Below are positions 1-7,779 of a stretch of DNA of 41,071 nucleotides, in pieces. The stretch is taken from positions 1-41,071 of the forward strand of contig NZ_LMVQ01000101.1 in NCBI RefSeq assembly GCF_001545925.1. The letters are read 5' to 3'. Under the pieces are notes generated by a model. It was not told the DNA's origin. It was given only the letters and a program-made list of their open reading frames with translations, and did no database searches. Numbering within the stretch: position 1 is the first letter of the stretch; every line of letters begins with the position of its first letter. The DNA comes from Mycobacterium sp. NAZ190054 (GTDB lineage Bacteria; Actinomycetota; Actinomycetes; Mycobacteriales; Mycobacteriaceae). A program made the position numbers and the translations under genes.

Positions 1-120
1 ACACGACGAGCAGATGTTCGGTAGCTGCCTCTGCTCGATCTGGTCGAAGAGTGCGACCTGGCCGTCGGATTCCAGGCTGCCCATCACGGTGGCCTTGTCC
101 ACGGTGGTCAGCTTCGAGAA
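1..120 (-). other. Foreign coding fragment at the left end, joined to the amidase
   Basis: These bases do not continue the amidase that starts immediately to the right. In the amidase frame there is a TAG at 22-24, and the residues between it and position 121 do not resemble the expected amidase N-terminus. The only convincing open frame is on the minus strand. Reading leftward from 120 it runs FSKLTTVDKATVMGSLESDG and onward with no stop to position 1, and almost every codon ends in G or C, as in real genes of this genome. I do not recognise the protein. The fragment is almost the same length as the misplaced mca fragment at the right end, which suggests an assembly join rather than a natural gene fusion. 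Confidence 0.55.
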
Positions 121-1134
121 CCCGGCGGCAGCGCCGCGGCGGTGGCCGCCGGGCTGGTGGCCGCCGCGATCGGTTCCGACGGCGCCGGCAGCGTCCGCAT
201 CCCGGCGGCGTGGACGCATCTGGTCGGCATCAAGCCGCAACGGGGACGCATCTCGACGTGGCCCCTGCCCGAGGCGTTCAACGGCATCACGGTCAACGGC
301 GTGCTCGCGCGCACGGTGGCCGATGCGGCGCTGCTGCTCGACGCGGCCTCGGGCAATGCCCCGGGGGATCTGCACACGCCGCCACCGGTGCGGGTGTCGG
401 ACTACGTCTCCCGCGCGCCAGGACCGCTGCGCATCGCGAAGTCGACGACGTTCCCGTTCACCGGGTTCCGGGCGGGGCTGCACCCCGAGATCCGTGCGGC
501 CGTGGACACCGTGGCCGACCAGCTGACCCAGCTCGGACACACCATCGTCGCCGCCGAACCGGACTACAACCTGCGCATGTCGTGGAACTTCCTGGCCCGC
601 TCGACGTCGGGCATCCCGGAGTGGATGGACCGGATGGGCCCCGGTGTGCGGTGGGACCGGCGCACCCGGTCGAACGCCCGGATGGGCTGGCTGCTGTCGC
701 AGAACGTGCTGCGCAAGGCCCGCGCCCGCGAAGCCGAGACCCAGCAGCGCATCGGCTGGATCTTCAACCTGGCCGACGTCGTGCTGGCCCCGACCACCGC
801 GCAACCGCCGCCGAAGGTGCACGCCTTCGATGAGCTGGGCGGGCTCGCGACCGACCGGATGATGATCAAGGCCTGCCCGGTGACGTGGCCGTGGAACCTG
901 CTGGGCTGGCCGTCGATCAACGTGCCCGCCGGGTTCACCTCCGACGGTCTGCCGATCGGCGTGCAGTTGATGGGCCCGGCCGACAGTGAACCCCTGCTGG
1001 TGTCGCTGGCCGCGGCTTTGGAGGCCCTCAACGGGTGGGCGGCCCACCAGCCCGAGGACTGGTGGACGCCCGGGCCGCCGGCCCAGGCGCCGGATATCGC
1101 CGCAGCGGACTCGGTGGCCGGTCAGGTCGCGTAA
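121..1134 (+). CDS. amiA2: Amidase signature family protein, AmiA2-like, 5'-truncated
   Basis: Amidase signature (AS) enzymes hydrolyse carboxamides with a Ser-cisSer-Lys triad. The sequence from 121 reads PGGSAAAVAAGLV and then GSDGAGSVRIPA, which holds the nucleophilic Ser. It continues through conserved family blocks (FNGITVNGVLARTV; PWNLLGWPSINVPAGF; GLPIGVQLMGP) to a TAA at 1132-1134. About 338 codons remain of a family usually 460-490 residues long. The whole N-terminus is missing, including the catalytic Lys and most of the GGSSGGS loop. From memory it is very close to M. tuberculosis Rv2363, and the next genes match that locus. An internal GTG or ATG could be proposed as a start, but the homology continues to the junction at 121, so the gene is broken there, probably by misassembly. 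As it stands it would be inactive. Confidence 0.85.
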   Translation, partial: PGGSAAAVAAGLVAAAIGSDGAGSVRIPAAWTHLVGIKPQRGRISTWPLPEAFNGITVNGVLARTVADAALLLDAASGNAPGDLHTPPPVRVSDYVSRAPGPLRIAKSTTFPFTGFRAGLHPEIRAAVDTVADQLTQLGHTIVAAEPDYNLRMSWNFLARSTSGIPEWMDRMGPGVRWDRRTRSNARMGWLLSQNVLRKARAREAETQQRIGWIFNLADVVLAPTTAQPPPKVHAFDELGGLATDRMMIKACPVTWPWNLLGWPSINVPAGFTSDGLPIGVQLMGPADSEPLLVSLAAALEALNGWAAHQPEDWWTPGPPAQAPDIAAADSVAGQVA

Positions 1135-1144
1135 CCTGCGGTCT

Positions 1145-1630
1145 GTGATCGTCAGCAAGTTCACGCGCGCGCTGCCTGCCGTCGCGCTGGCCGGCGCGGC
1201 CGTCGCCGGTATGCCCGGCGCGGCGGCGGACAACCGGCGGCTCAACGAGAGCGTCGTGGTGAACGTCTACACGATCCAGCAGCAGAACGACTGCGAGACC
1301 GATATCAAGATCAACCCGCAGCTGCAGTTGGCCGCGCAGTGGCACACCAACGACGTGCTCCGCAACCGGGCGCTGAACGGCGACATCGGGTCCGACGGGT
1401 CCACGGTGCAGGACCGCGCGAACCGGGCGGGTTTCGTCGGCACCGTCGCCGAGACCGTCGCGATCAACCCGGCCCTGGCGATCAGCGGCATCGAGATCCT
1501 CAACCAGTGGTACTACCGGCCGGACTACATGGCGATCATGAGCGACTGCGCCAACACCCAGATCGGGGTGTGGTCGGAGAACAGCCTGGACCGCTCGGTC
1601 GTGGTCGCGGTCTACGGCCGGCCGGGCTAG
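1145..1630 (+). CDS. Secreted CAP (SCP/PR-1-like) domain protein
   Basis: This 161-residue protein starts at GTG 1145. An N-terminal signal peptide is evident: a short basic start (IVSKFTR), a hydrophobic stretch (ALPAVALAGAAVAGMPG) and an AAAD cleavage site near residue 27. The mature part looks like a small CAP domain: NPQLQLAAQWHTNDVLRNRA resembles the helix that normally carries the first CAP histidine, followed by a GSDGSTVQDRANRAGF loop, an AET motif, and a tail IGVWSENSLDRSVVVAVYG. Mycobacteria export several such proteins of unknown role. The gene starts 10 bases after the amidase stop. Its TAG overlaps the stop of the convergent SDR gene in the palindrome CTAG at 1627-1630. The domain call rests on motif pattern only, and the start lacks a strong Shine-Dalgarno sequence. 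Confidence 0.8.
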   Translation: MIVSKFTRALPAVALAGAAVAGMPGAAADNRRLNESVVVNVYTIQQQNDCETDIKINPQLQLAAQWHTNDVLRNRALNGDIGSDGSTVQDRANRAGFVGTVAETVAINPALAISGIEILNQWYYRPDYMAIMSDCANTQIGVWSENSLDRSVVVAVYGRPG

Positions 1631-2556
1631 TCCCGCGTTCGCCACGGTCGCACCAAATGCTCTGCCGCCGACCATGTTTCACGCTCACGATCGGCGCTGT
1701 AAGACTCCGGTGAGGAGTCACCCACTGCCGTACGGTCGACATAGGATCCACTCGGCGCCACAGTGCGCCCGAGCACCACATCGGCCAGGTTACGTCCCGC
1801 GACCTGCGGGCTGGTCGCCATCGGTGTCACGGTGAGGACCGGCAGCAGGTATCGCATCGCGAGCCGGGCGAGCGGACCGGCGTCACGCGCCAGCCCGGTC
1901 CCGGGGACGAACCCGGGGTTGAACGCGACGACGTCGACTCCCCGCGGCAGCCGTCGCGCGTATTCGTGCACGAGGTAGATCGCGGCGAGCTTGCTCGTCG
2001 AGTACGCGGTGCGGCCCGCCCTGACGGTCTCCGGGGCAGGGAACGACCGCACCCGCGCCAGGGATCCGGGGTCCTGCCACACCGGGGCGGGAACCATGCC
2101 GAGATTGTGCTTGAAGTCACCGAAATGGGTGTCGCTGACCGTGATGACGATCCGCGAGGGCGTCCCGAAGCAGTCCTCAAGACCCCGGATCAACGCGTGA
2201 TTGGCCAGCACGTTGACGGCGTATGTCGCCTCGAACCCGTCCCGGGTCTGCGTCGTGTCGTCGGTGTACTGGACTCCGGCGTTCGCGACCAGCGCGCGCA
2301 GCACCGGCAACTCCCCCGAATCCAGCCGAGCGCGTATCTCCTCGACGGCGGCCCGGACGCTGCCCAACGAGGACAGATCGGTGTCGACGGACGACACGGT
2401 CCGCCCATTTCCGGCGAGTTCTGTTGCCAGGGCTGCTACGGCCTCGCCCCGGCCGAGCAGCACGAGATGGGCCCGGGGATCCGCGGCCAGTATCTCGTCG
2501 ACTGCGGCGCGGCCTATCCCGCGGGTCGCTCCGGTCATGACGATGGTGTGGGTCAT
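1627..2556 (-). CDS. Short-chain dehydrogenase/reductase (SDR)
   Basis: This is a 309-residue NAD(P)-dependent oxidoreductase of the classical or extended SDR type, substrate unknown. The N-terminus carries the dinucleotide-binding glycine motif TGATRGIG at residues 8-15. ANAGV follows in the middle, and the active-site YSTSK supplies the catalytic Tyr and Lys. The C-terminal region (FNPGFVPGTGL) is typical of protochlorophyllide-reductase-like or retinol-dehydrogenase-like SDRs. I chose the ATG at 2556 because an excellent Shine-Dalgarno, GAGGAGGC, lies about 5 bases upstream and the Rossmann strand begins directly after it. A longer open frame continues to 2682 but has no SDR-like sequence. 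The gene is divergent from the XRE-type regulator across about 115 bases, a common regulator-target arrangement. Confidence 0.88.
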   Translation of the reverse strand: MTHTIVMTGATRGIGRAAVDEILAADPRAHLVLLGRGEAVAALATELAGNGRTVSSVDTDLSSLGSVRAAVEEIRARLDSGELPVLRALVANAGVQYTDDTTQTRDGFEATYAVNVLANHALIRGLEDCFGTPSRIVITVSDTHFGDFKHNLGMVPAPVWQDPGSLARVRSFPAPETVRAGRTAYSTSKLAAIYLVHEYARRLPRGVDVVAFNPGFVPGTGLARDAGPLARLAMRYLLPVLTVTPMATSPQVAGRNLADVVLGRTVAPSGSYVDRTAVGDSSPESYSADRERETWSAAEHLVRPWRTRD

Positions 2557-2671
2557 TTCTGCCTCCTCATGTGTGTGGCGGCAAGTCTTCGGTTCGCCCG
2601 AGAAATGAGCCAGCGCTGCCCGCAACCTGAGGACCGGCAGTACCAGGCATGTCGAGCGTGCGCGTTCCACA

Positions 2672-3547
2672 ATGGACGTCATGAAGACGGCGTTCGGTCA
2701 GCTGGTGCGTCAATGGCGTGACCGGCTCTCACCGGACGATGTGGGGCTGCCCGTCACCTCGAAGCGGCGGGCACCCGGACTGCGGCGCGAAGAGCTGGCC
2801 TCCCTGGCCGGCCTCTCCGTCGACTACGTCGTCCGGCTCGAACACGGGCGCGCCAGACGACCGTCGGCGCAGGTCGTCACCGCGTTGAGCCGCGCGCTGC
2901 AACTTTCCCGTCAGGAGCGCGATCAGTTGTTCGTCAGCGCGGGGCTGATGCCTCCGCGGGACGGCACCGTCGGCACCCACATCCCGGCCGGCGTCGCCCG
3001 CCTCATCAGCCGGATCGGCGACGTTCCGGTAGGTGTGTTCGCAGCGGACTGGACCTTGCTGACCTGGAATGCCGCGTGGGCGGCTCTGCTCGGCGAGCCG
3101 GCCCGGCTACCTGTCGGCGAGCGGAATCTGGCGCGGGCGATCTTCGGCACCGGTCCCGCCCATGACGCGCTCCGGCAATCGCGATCGCAGAACACCGATG
3201 AGTTCGAGAAGAGCATCGTCGCCGACCTCCGGCACGCCGTGACCCACTACCCGAACGATGCCCGGCTGGGCGCACTGGTTCAGGATCTGCGGGCCACGTC
3301 GCCCCGGTTCGCCCGGTGGTGGGACGACAGCGCCCCCGCCCCACACACGAGCGCACGAAAAACCATCGTGCACCCGGCCGTCGGGGAGATCACCCTGGAC
3401 TGCGACGTGCTCAGCGTGCCGGCGGCGGATCTTCGCATCGTGACGTTCACCGCTGCAGTCGGCAGCGAGGACGAATCCAAGCTCAGCCTCGTCCGAGTCA
3501 CCAACGGCGACAACATGACTGCCGACAAGGATCCGAGGCGGGTCTAG
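2672..3547 (+). CDS. XRE-family regulator with MmyB-like ligand-binding domain
   Basis: This is a 291-residue DNA-binding protein. Residues about 5-80 form a helix-turn-helix of the XRE/HTH_31 type (LGQLVRQWRDR-like start, then RREELASLAGLSVDYVVRLEHGR and PSAQVVTALSRALQLS). Residues about 105-270 match the MmyB/MLTR-type sensor domain (ADWTLLTWNAAWAALLG; FARWWDD; HPAVGEITLDCDVL), which in other members binds fatty acids or small hydrophobic ligands. Such regulators usually control a divergently transcribed oxidoreductase, here the SDR at 1627-2556. Two in-frame ATGs, 2672 and 2681, are both possible starts. The stop TAG overlaps the convergent era stop within CTAG at 3544-3547. Ligand and operator are not evident from the sequence. 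Confidence 0.88.
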   Translation: MDVMKTAFGQLVRQWRDRLSPDDVGLPVTSKRRAPGLRREELASLAGLSVDYVVRLEHGRARRPSAQVVTALSRALQLSRQERDQLFVSAGLMPPRDGTVGTHIPAGVARLISRIGDVPVGVFAADWTLLTWNAAWAALLGEPARLPVGERNLARAIFGTGPAHDALRQSRSQNTDEFEKSIVADLRHAVTHYPNDARLGALVQDLRATSPRFARWWDDSAPAPHTSARKTIVHPAVGEITLDCDVLSVPAADLRIVTFTAAVGSEDESKLSLVRVTNGDNMTADKDPRRV

Positions 3548-4461
3548 AACCCCAGCCGCCCAAGCTGTTTGGGGTCGCGCTGCCAGTTCTTGGCGATCTT
3601 GACACGCAGGTCCAGATACACCTTGGTGCCGAGCAGTTTCTCGATCTGGGTGCGCGCCGCGGTGCCGACCTCACGCAGTCGCGCCCCGCCCTTGCCGATC
3701 ACGATGCCCTTCTGCGAGTCGCGTTCGACATAGAGGATGGCGTGCACATCCATCAAGGGGCTGTCCTCGGGGCGGCCCGGCCGCAGTTCGGCCTCCTCGA
3801 TCACCACGGCCAGCGAGTGCGGCAACTCGTCGCGGACCCCTTCCAGCGCGGCCTCCCGGATGAGTTCGGCCATCAGCATCTCTTCGGGTTCGTCGGTGAG
3901 TTCACCGTCGGGGTAGAACGCCGGTCCCGGCGGCAGCTGAGCGGCCAGCACCTCGGTCAGCACATCGAGTTGAGTGCCCGAGGTCGCCGAGACGGGCACG
4001 ATCTCGGTGTCCGGGCCGACCAGTTCGCTGACGGCGAGCAGTTGTTCACCGACGCGGTCCTTGGACACCTTGTCGATCTTGGTGACGATCGCGACGAGCG
4101 TGGTCTTCGGTGCGACGGCGCGGATCTGCTCGTAGATCCAGCGGTCCCCGGGGCCGATCTTCTCGTCGGCCGGGATGCACAACCCGATGACGTCCACCTC
4201 GGAGTAGGTGTCCTTGACCAGGTCGTTGAGCCGCTGACCCAGAAGGGTGCGCGGCCGGTGCAGACCGGGGGTGTCGACGAGCACGATCTGGAACTCGTCG
4301 CGGTGCACGATGCCGCGGATGGTGTGCCGGGTGGTCTGCGGCCGGTTCGACGTGATCGCGACCTTCGTGCCGACCAGCGCGTTGGTCAGCGTCGACTTGC
4401 CGGTGTTGGGCCGGCCGACGAAACAGACGAAGCCGGACCGGAATTCGGGTTCTTCGGTCAC
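3544..4461 (-). CDS. era: GTPase Era (ribosome assembly)
   Basis: Era is a 305-residue GTPase that binds the 3' end of 16S rRNA during 30S maturation. The G1 motif GRPNTGKS is at residues 16-23, the G3 motif DTPG is near 62, and TKID (in place of NKxD) is the guanine-specificity G4 motif. The C-terminal KH RNA-binding domain is clear (GIVIGKGGARLREVG). Length and motif order are normal. The start ATG overlaps the stop of the upstream deaminase-like gene by 4 bases (ATGA), placing era last in a leftward operon with ybeY and a CBS-domain protein. The same order occurs in M. tuberculosis (Rv2364c). Confidence 0.97.
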   Translation of the reverse strand: MTEEPEFRSGFVCFVGRPNTGKSTLTNALVGTKVAITSNRPQTTRHTIRGIVHRDEFQIVLVDTPGLHRPRTLLGQRLNDLVKDTYSEVDVIGLCIPADEKIGPGDRWIYEQIRAVAPKTTLVAIVTKIDKVSKDRVGEQLLAVSELVGPDTEIVPVSATSGTQLDVLTEVLAAQLPPGPAFYPDGELTDEPEEMLMAELIREAALEGVRDELPHSLAVVIEEAELRPGRPEDSPLMDVHAILYVERDSQKGIVIGKGGARLREVGTAARTQIEKLLGTKVYLDLRVKIAKNWQRDPKQLGRLGF

Positions 4462-4775
4462 AGCGGGTTTCCCGCGCGGTCGGTCACGATGACAGCGGCC
4501 CCGGACGAGAGCTCACGTACCGCGGCGACGCCGGGGTCCTCGGCCGAACCGCCCACCAGCACAGCGGCTTCCAGCCCGGTGGCGCCGCTGGACACCGCCG
4601 CCGCGACCGCGGCCTGCAATGCGGTCAGGCCGAGGGACTCGAGCCTGACCGGTGCCCCGGCGTAGGTGCGCCCGTCGGCGTCGCGGACCGCGGCCCCGGT
4701 ACCCGCCTCCGCACGACCCATCGCGCCTCGGGCCAGCACCACCAGCTTGGCGTCCTCGGGATCGAGCGTGCTCAT
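4458..4775 (-). CDS. Small conserved protein, cytidine-deaminase-like fold (Rv2365c-type)
   Basis: This 105-residue protein has regions reminiscent of cytidine deaminases: a [20 protein letters not shown] stretch resembles the NAE region, and [13 protein letters not shown] resembles the second half of the domain. The zinc-binding HAE/CPCxxC residues of active enzymes are absent; GAPVRLES replaces the usual catalytic segment, and no cysteines are present. A catalytic deaminase role is therefore unlikely. It sits between the CBS-domain membrane protein and era with 4-base ATGA overlaps at both ends, so it is translationally coupled to both. The position matches M. tuberculosis Rv2365c. Its function is unknown. 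Confidence 0.85.
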   Translation of the reverse strand: MSTLDPEDAKLVVLARGAMGRAEAGTGAAVRDADGRTYAGAPVRLESLGLTALQAAVAAAVSSGATGLEAAVLVGGSAEDPGVAAVRELSSGAAVIVTDRAGNPL

Positions 4776-6070
4776 TCCTGTCCTTCCGCGTTCGCCGGCT
4801 GTGGTTCGACGGGACTGACCAGCACGGTGCCGATCCGCACCCGGCCCCGCGGGTCCGGCCCGCCCTCGGCCCGCAGCCGCAGTCCGTCCCAGGTCACCTC
4901 GGCACCGGGCAGCGGGACGCGACCGAGTTCGAGCGCGACCAGCCCGCCGACGGTGTCGACGTCCAGATCCTCGTCGAAGTCGAGATCGTAGAGTTCGCGG
5001 AGGTCCTCGATCGACAGCCGGGCCGAGACCCGGTACTGCTGATCGCCCAGGTCCTCGACCGGGGCGACCTCGTCGGTGTCGTACTCGTCGGCGATCTCGC
5101 CGACGATCTCCTCCAGCACGTCCTCGATCGTCACCAGCCCGGCGATCGCGCCGTATTCGTCGACCAGCAGCACCATGTGGACCCGGTCGCGCTGCATGTC
5201 GCGCAGCAGCGCGTCCAGCGGTTTGGAGTCGGGCACGAAGGTGGGCTTGCGCATCACATCGGACACCGGGGTGTCCCGGCCCCGGTTCGTCGAGTAGTAC
5301 GTGCGCTGCACGAGGTCTTTGAGGTACACCACCCCGACGACGTCGTCGACGTTCTCCCCGATCACCGGGATGCGGGAGTGGCCGCTGCGCACCGCCAAGG
5401 AGGTGGCCTGCCCGGCGGTCTTGTCGTGTTCGATCCAGACCATCTCGGTGCGCGGGACCATGACCTCGCGGGCCGGGGTGTCGCCGAGTTCGAACACCGA
5501 CTGGATCATCCGGCGTTCGTCGTCGGCCACCACGCCGCGCTGCTGGGCGAGATCCACGACCTCCCGCAGCTCGATCTCCGACGCGAACGGACCGTTACGG
5601 AAACCGCGGCCCGGTGTCAGCGCATTACCGATCAACACCAGCAACCGGCTGACCGGCAGCAGCAGCACCGAGATCGCCTGCAGCGGAAGGGCTGTCACCA
5701 ACGCGATGGAGTAGGCGTTCTGCCTTCCCAGGGTGCGGGGACCGACGCCCACCGCGACGAAGCTGACGACCGCCATGATCGCCGCGGCGGCGGCCAGCCC
5801 CCACGTCACGCCGAGCCCGCCGTCGAGGAACGCGACCAGCAGCACCGTCGCGCTCACCTCGCAGGTGATGCGCAGCAGCACGATCAGGTTGATGTAGCGC
5901 GGCCGTTCGACCATCACGCGGGCCAGGCGCACGGCGCCGGGCCGTTCGTCGCGGACGAGCTCCTCGACACGGGCCATCGACACCGTGCTCAGCGCCGCGT
6001 CCATGGCGGCGAACACACCACCGAGCAGGACCAGGACGACGGCGCTGATCAGTTGGCCGGCCGGGCTCAC
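4772..6070 (-). CDS. DUF21/CBS/CorC_HlyC domain membrane protein (hemolysin C-like)
   Basis: This 432-residue membrane protein belongs to the family containing CorC/HlyC-like and PaeA-type putative Mg/Co or cation transport regulators. An N-terminal DUF21 region with three or four hydrophobic segments ([40 protein letters not shown]; a Gly/Ala/Val-rich segment near 90-110) is followed by a CBS pair ([10 protein letters not shown] to [19 protein letters not shown] to [18 protein letters not shown]) and a C-terminal CorC_HlyC domain ([18 protein letters not shown] to RVRIGTV). The start is GTG at 6070, which overlaps the ybeY stop by 4 bases (GTGA). It is the equivalent of Rv2366c. The transported ion cannot be deduced. 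Confidence 0.93.
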   Translation of the reverse strand: MSPAGQLISAVVLVLLGGVFAAMDAALSTVSMARVEELVRDERPGAVRLARVMVERPRYINLIVLLRITCEVSATVLLVAFLDGGLGVTWGLAAAAAIMAVVSFVAVGVGPRTLGRQNAYSIALVTALPLQAISVLLLPVSRLLVLIGNALTPGRGFRNGPFASEIELREVVDLAQQRGVVADDERRMIQSVFELGDTPAREVMVPRTEMVWIEHDKTAGQATSLAVRSGHSRIPVIGENVDDVVGVVYLKDLVQRTYYSTNRGRDTPVSDVMRKPTFVPDSKPLDALLRDMQRDRVHMVLLVDEYGAIAGLVTIEDVLEEIVGEIADEYDTDEVAPVEDLGDQQYRVSARLSIEDLRELYDLDFDEDLDVDTVGGLVALELGRVPLPGAEVTWDGLRLRAEGGPDPRGRVRIGTVLVSPVEPQPANAEGQE

Positions 6071-6639
6071 GGAGTGTCGCCGTCCCTCAGCTCGCCGCCG
6101 TGCGGCAGGTCATCGAAGTATCGCGACTTGTCCAGCAGCCGGCGGTCCTTCTCGCTCTGCCGGTCCTGGTGGTATGCCTCGACCTGGTCGGCGACCCACT
6201 CCTCCAGAAGGCGGCGCTGCAGCGCGAACATCTCTTTTTCCTCGTCGGGTTCGGCGTGGTCGTAGCCGAGCAGGTGCAGCACGCCGTGCACGGTGAGCAA
6301 CGCCAGCTCCTGGCCCAACGTGTGACCGGCGTCGGCGGCCTGCTTGGCCGCGAACTCCGGGCACAGCACGATGTCACCGAGCATCGACGGTCCCGGTTCG
6401 GGCGCGTCGGGCCGCCCGCCGGGCTCCAGCTCGTCCATCGGGAAGCTCATCACGTCCGTCGGCCCGGGCAGGTCCATCCACCGCATGTGCAGATCGGCCA
6501 TCGCGGCGGTGTCGAGGAGCACCATCGACAGTTCCGCGGCCGGGTTGACGTCCATCTTGCGGATGACGAACCGTGCGACGCTGATCAGCTCCTCTTCGGA
6601 GACGTCGAACCCCGACTCGTTGGACACCTCGATGCTCAT
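6067..6639 (-). CDS. ybeY: Endoribonuclease YbeY (16S rRNA processing)
   Basis: YbeY is a metal-dependent endoribonuclease for 16S rRNA 3'-end maturation and ribosome quality control. The diagnostic metal-binding motif [11 protein letters not shown] spans residues 118-128, giving His118, His122 and His128. The upstream [10 protein letters not shown] block (residues 61-70) and LGDIVLCPE are also family signatures. It is 190 residues long, with a charged C-terminal extension ([20 protein letters not shown]) beyond the roughly 150-residue enterobacterial form, as is usual in mycobacteria. The start is ATG 6639, 8 bases after the phoH stop. Grouping with era and the CBS protein is conserved across actinobacteria. 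Confidence 0.96.
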   Translation of the reverse strand: MSIEVSNESGFDVSEEELISVARFVIRKMDVNPAAELSMVLLDTAAMADLHMRWMDLPGPTDVMSFPMDELEPGGRPDAPEPGPSMLGDIVLCPEFAAKQAADAGHTLGQELALLTVHGVLHLLGYDHAEPDEEKEMFALQRRLLEEWVADQVEAYHQDRQSEKDRRLLDKSRYFDDLPHGGELRDGDTP

Positions 6640-6647
6640 GGAAACCG

Positions 6648-7703
6648 TTACCGCCGTGGGCGTCCGGCGCCGGACGAGCGCCGCTGCGCCCGGTTCATCA
6701 GCGTCGGCTCCTCGAACTTCGCGTACGCGTCCACGATCTCGGACACCAGCCGGTGCCGCACCACGTCGGCGCTGGTGAGTTCGGCGAAGTGGATGTCGTC
6801 GATACCGTCGAGGATGCGCATCGCCGCACGCAGCCCGGACGCCGCTCCGCCGGGCAGGTCGACCTGCGTGATATCGCCCGTCACAACGATTTTCGAGCCG
6901 AAACCCAGCCGGGTCAGGAACATCTTCATCTGTTCGGCGGTGGTGTTCTGCGCCTCGTCGAGGATGATGAACGCATCCGAGATCGTCCGGCCACGCATAT
7001 ATGCCAGCGGCGCCACCTCGATCACCCCGGTGCTCATCAGCTTCGGGATCAGCTCGGGATCCAGCATGTCGTGCAACGCGTCGTAGAGCGGTCGCAGGTA
7101 GGGGTCGATCTTCTCGCTCAGCGTGCCGGGCAGGAAGCCGAGGCGCTCACCGGCTTCCACCGCGGGGCGGGTCAGGATGATCCGGCTGACCTGCTTGGAC
7201 TGCAGCGCGCTGACGGCCTTGGCCATCGCCAGGTAGGTCTTGCCGGTGCCGGCAGGCCCGATGCCGAACACGATGGTCTTCGCGTCGATCGCGTCGACGT
7301 AGCGCTTCTGGTTCAGCGTCTTGGGCCGGATCGTCTTGCCCCGCCGCGACAAAATGTCCAGCGTCAGGACCTCGGCCGGCGACTCGTCGTCGGCGCCGGT
7401 CAGCATCGCAACCCCGCGCCGCACCGCGTCGGGGGTCAGTCGCTGACCGCTGCCGACCACCTCCACCAGCTCGGCGATGGCGCGCTCGGCGAGCGCGACG
7501 TCGGCGGGCTCACCATAGAGCGTGATGTCGTTGCCTCGGGCGTGGATGTCGGCGGACAGCAGCTCTTCGAGTTCGCGCAGATTCTCGTCGGAGGATCCCA
7601 GGAGGCCCATGACGTATTCGGGCGGAACTGTGATGGTGCTGCGGACCGGCGATCCAGGAGATGTGGAGGATGCGTCCGAGCTTGCGTTCTCGCGGGGCGC
7701 CAC
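6648..7703 (-). CDS. phoH: PhoH-like ATPase (PhoH1)
   Basis: PhoH proteins are P-loop ATPases related to helicase domain 1; in bacteria they usually lie next to ybeY, as here, and are thought to act in RNA metabolism. From GTG 7703 the product is 351 residues, matching my memory of M. tuberculosis PhoH1 length. It has an N-terminal KH-like/PIN-linker region ([19 protein letters not shown]), Walker A GPAGTGKT at 149-156, Walker [10 protein letters not shown], and the VTGD and RHRLVSEIV motifs. An open frame reaches 7799 but the extra 32 residues overlap the mmpL stop and look non-coding. The GTG lacks a strong Shine-Dalgarno, so the exact start is uncertain. The 76 bases between it and the mmpL stop probably hold its promoter. 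Confidence 0.93.
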   Translation of the reverse strand: MAPRENASSDASSTSPGSPVRSTITVPPEYVMGLLGSSDENLRELEELLSADIHARGNDITLYGEPADVALAERAIAELVEVVGSGQRLTPDAVRRGVAMLTGADDESPAEVLTLDILSRRGKTIRPKTLNQKRYVDAIDAKTIVFGIGPAGTGKTYLAMAKAVSALQSKQVSRIILTRPAVEAGERLGFLPGTLSEKIDPYLRPLYDALHDMLDPELIPKLMSTGVIEVAPLAYMRGRTISDAFIILDEAQNTTAEQMKMFLTRLGFGSKIVVTGDITQVDLPGGAASGLRAAMRILDGIDDIHFAELTSADVVRHRLVSEIVDAYAKFEEPTLMNRAQRRSSGAGRPRR

Positions 7704-7779
7704 GTGAGGTTTTCTGCCTGCTTCCTGGGTCGGGTACGGAATCCTCAGTTTAGCGCCGCCCACGGCGAGCGCCCAATGC

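Noticed and set aside
2557-2682. N-terminal extension of the SDR to 2682
   Set aside because: The extra 42 residues show no family similarity, overlap the divergent regulator start, and bypass the strong GAGGAGG ribosome binding site of ATG 2556.
1627-3547. CTAG stop-codon overlaps at 1627-1630 and 3544-3547 as a possible repeat or site
   Set aside because: Each is simply two convergent TAG stops sharing a 4-base palindrome; no wider similarity surrounds them.
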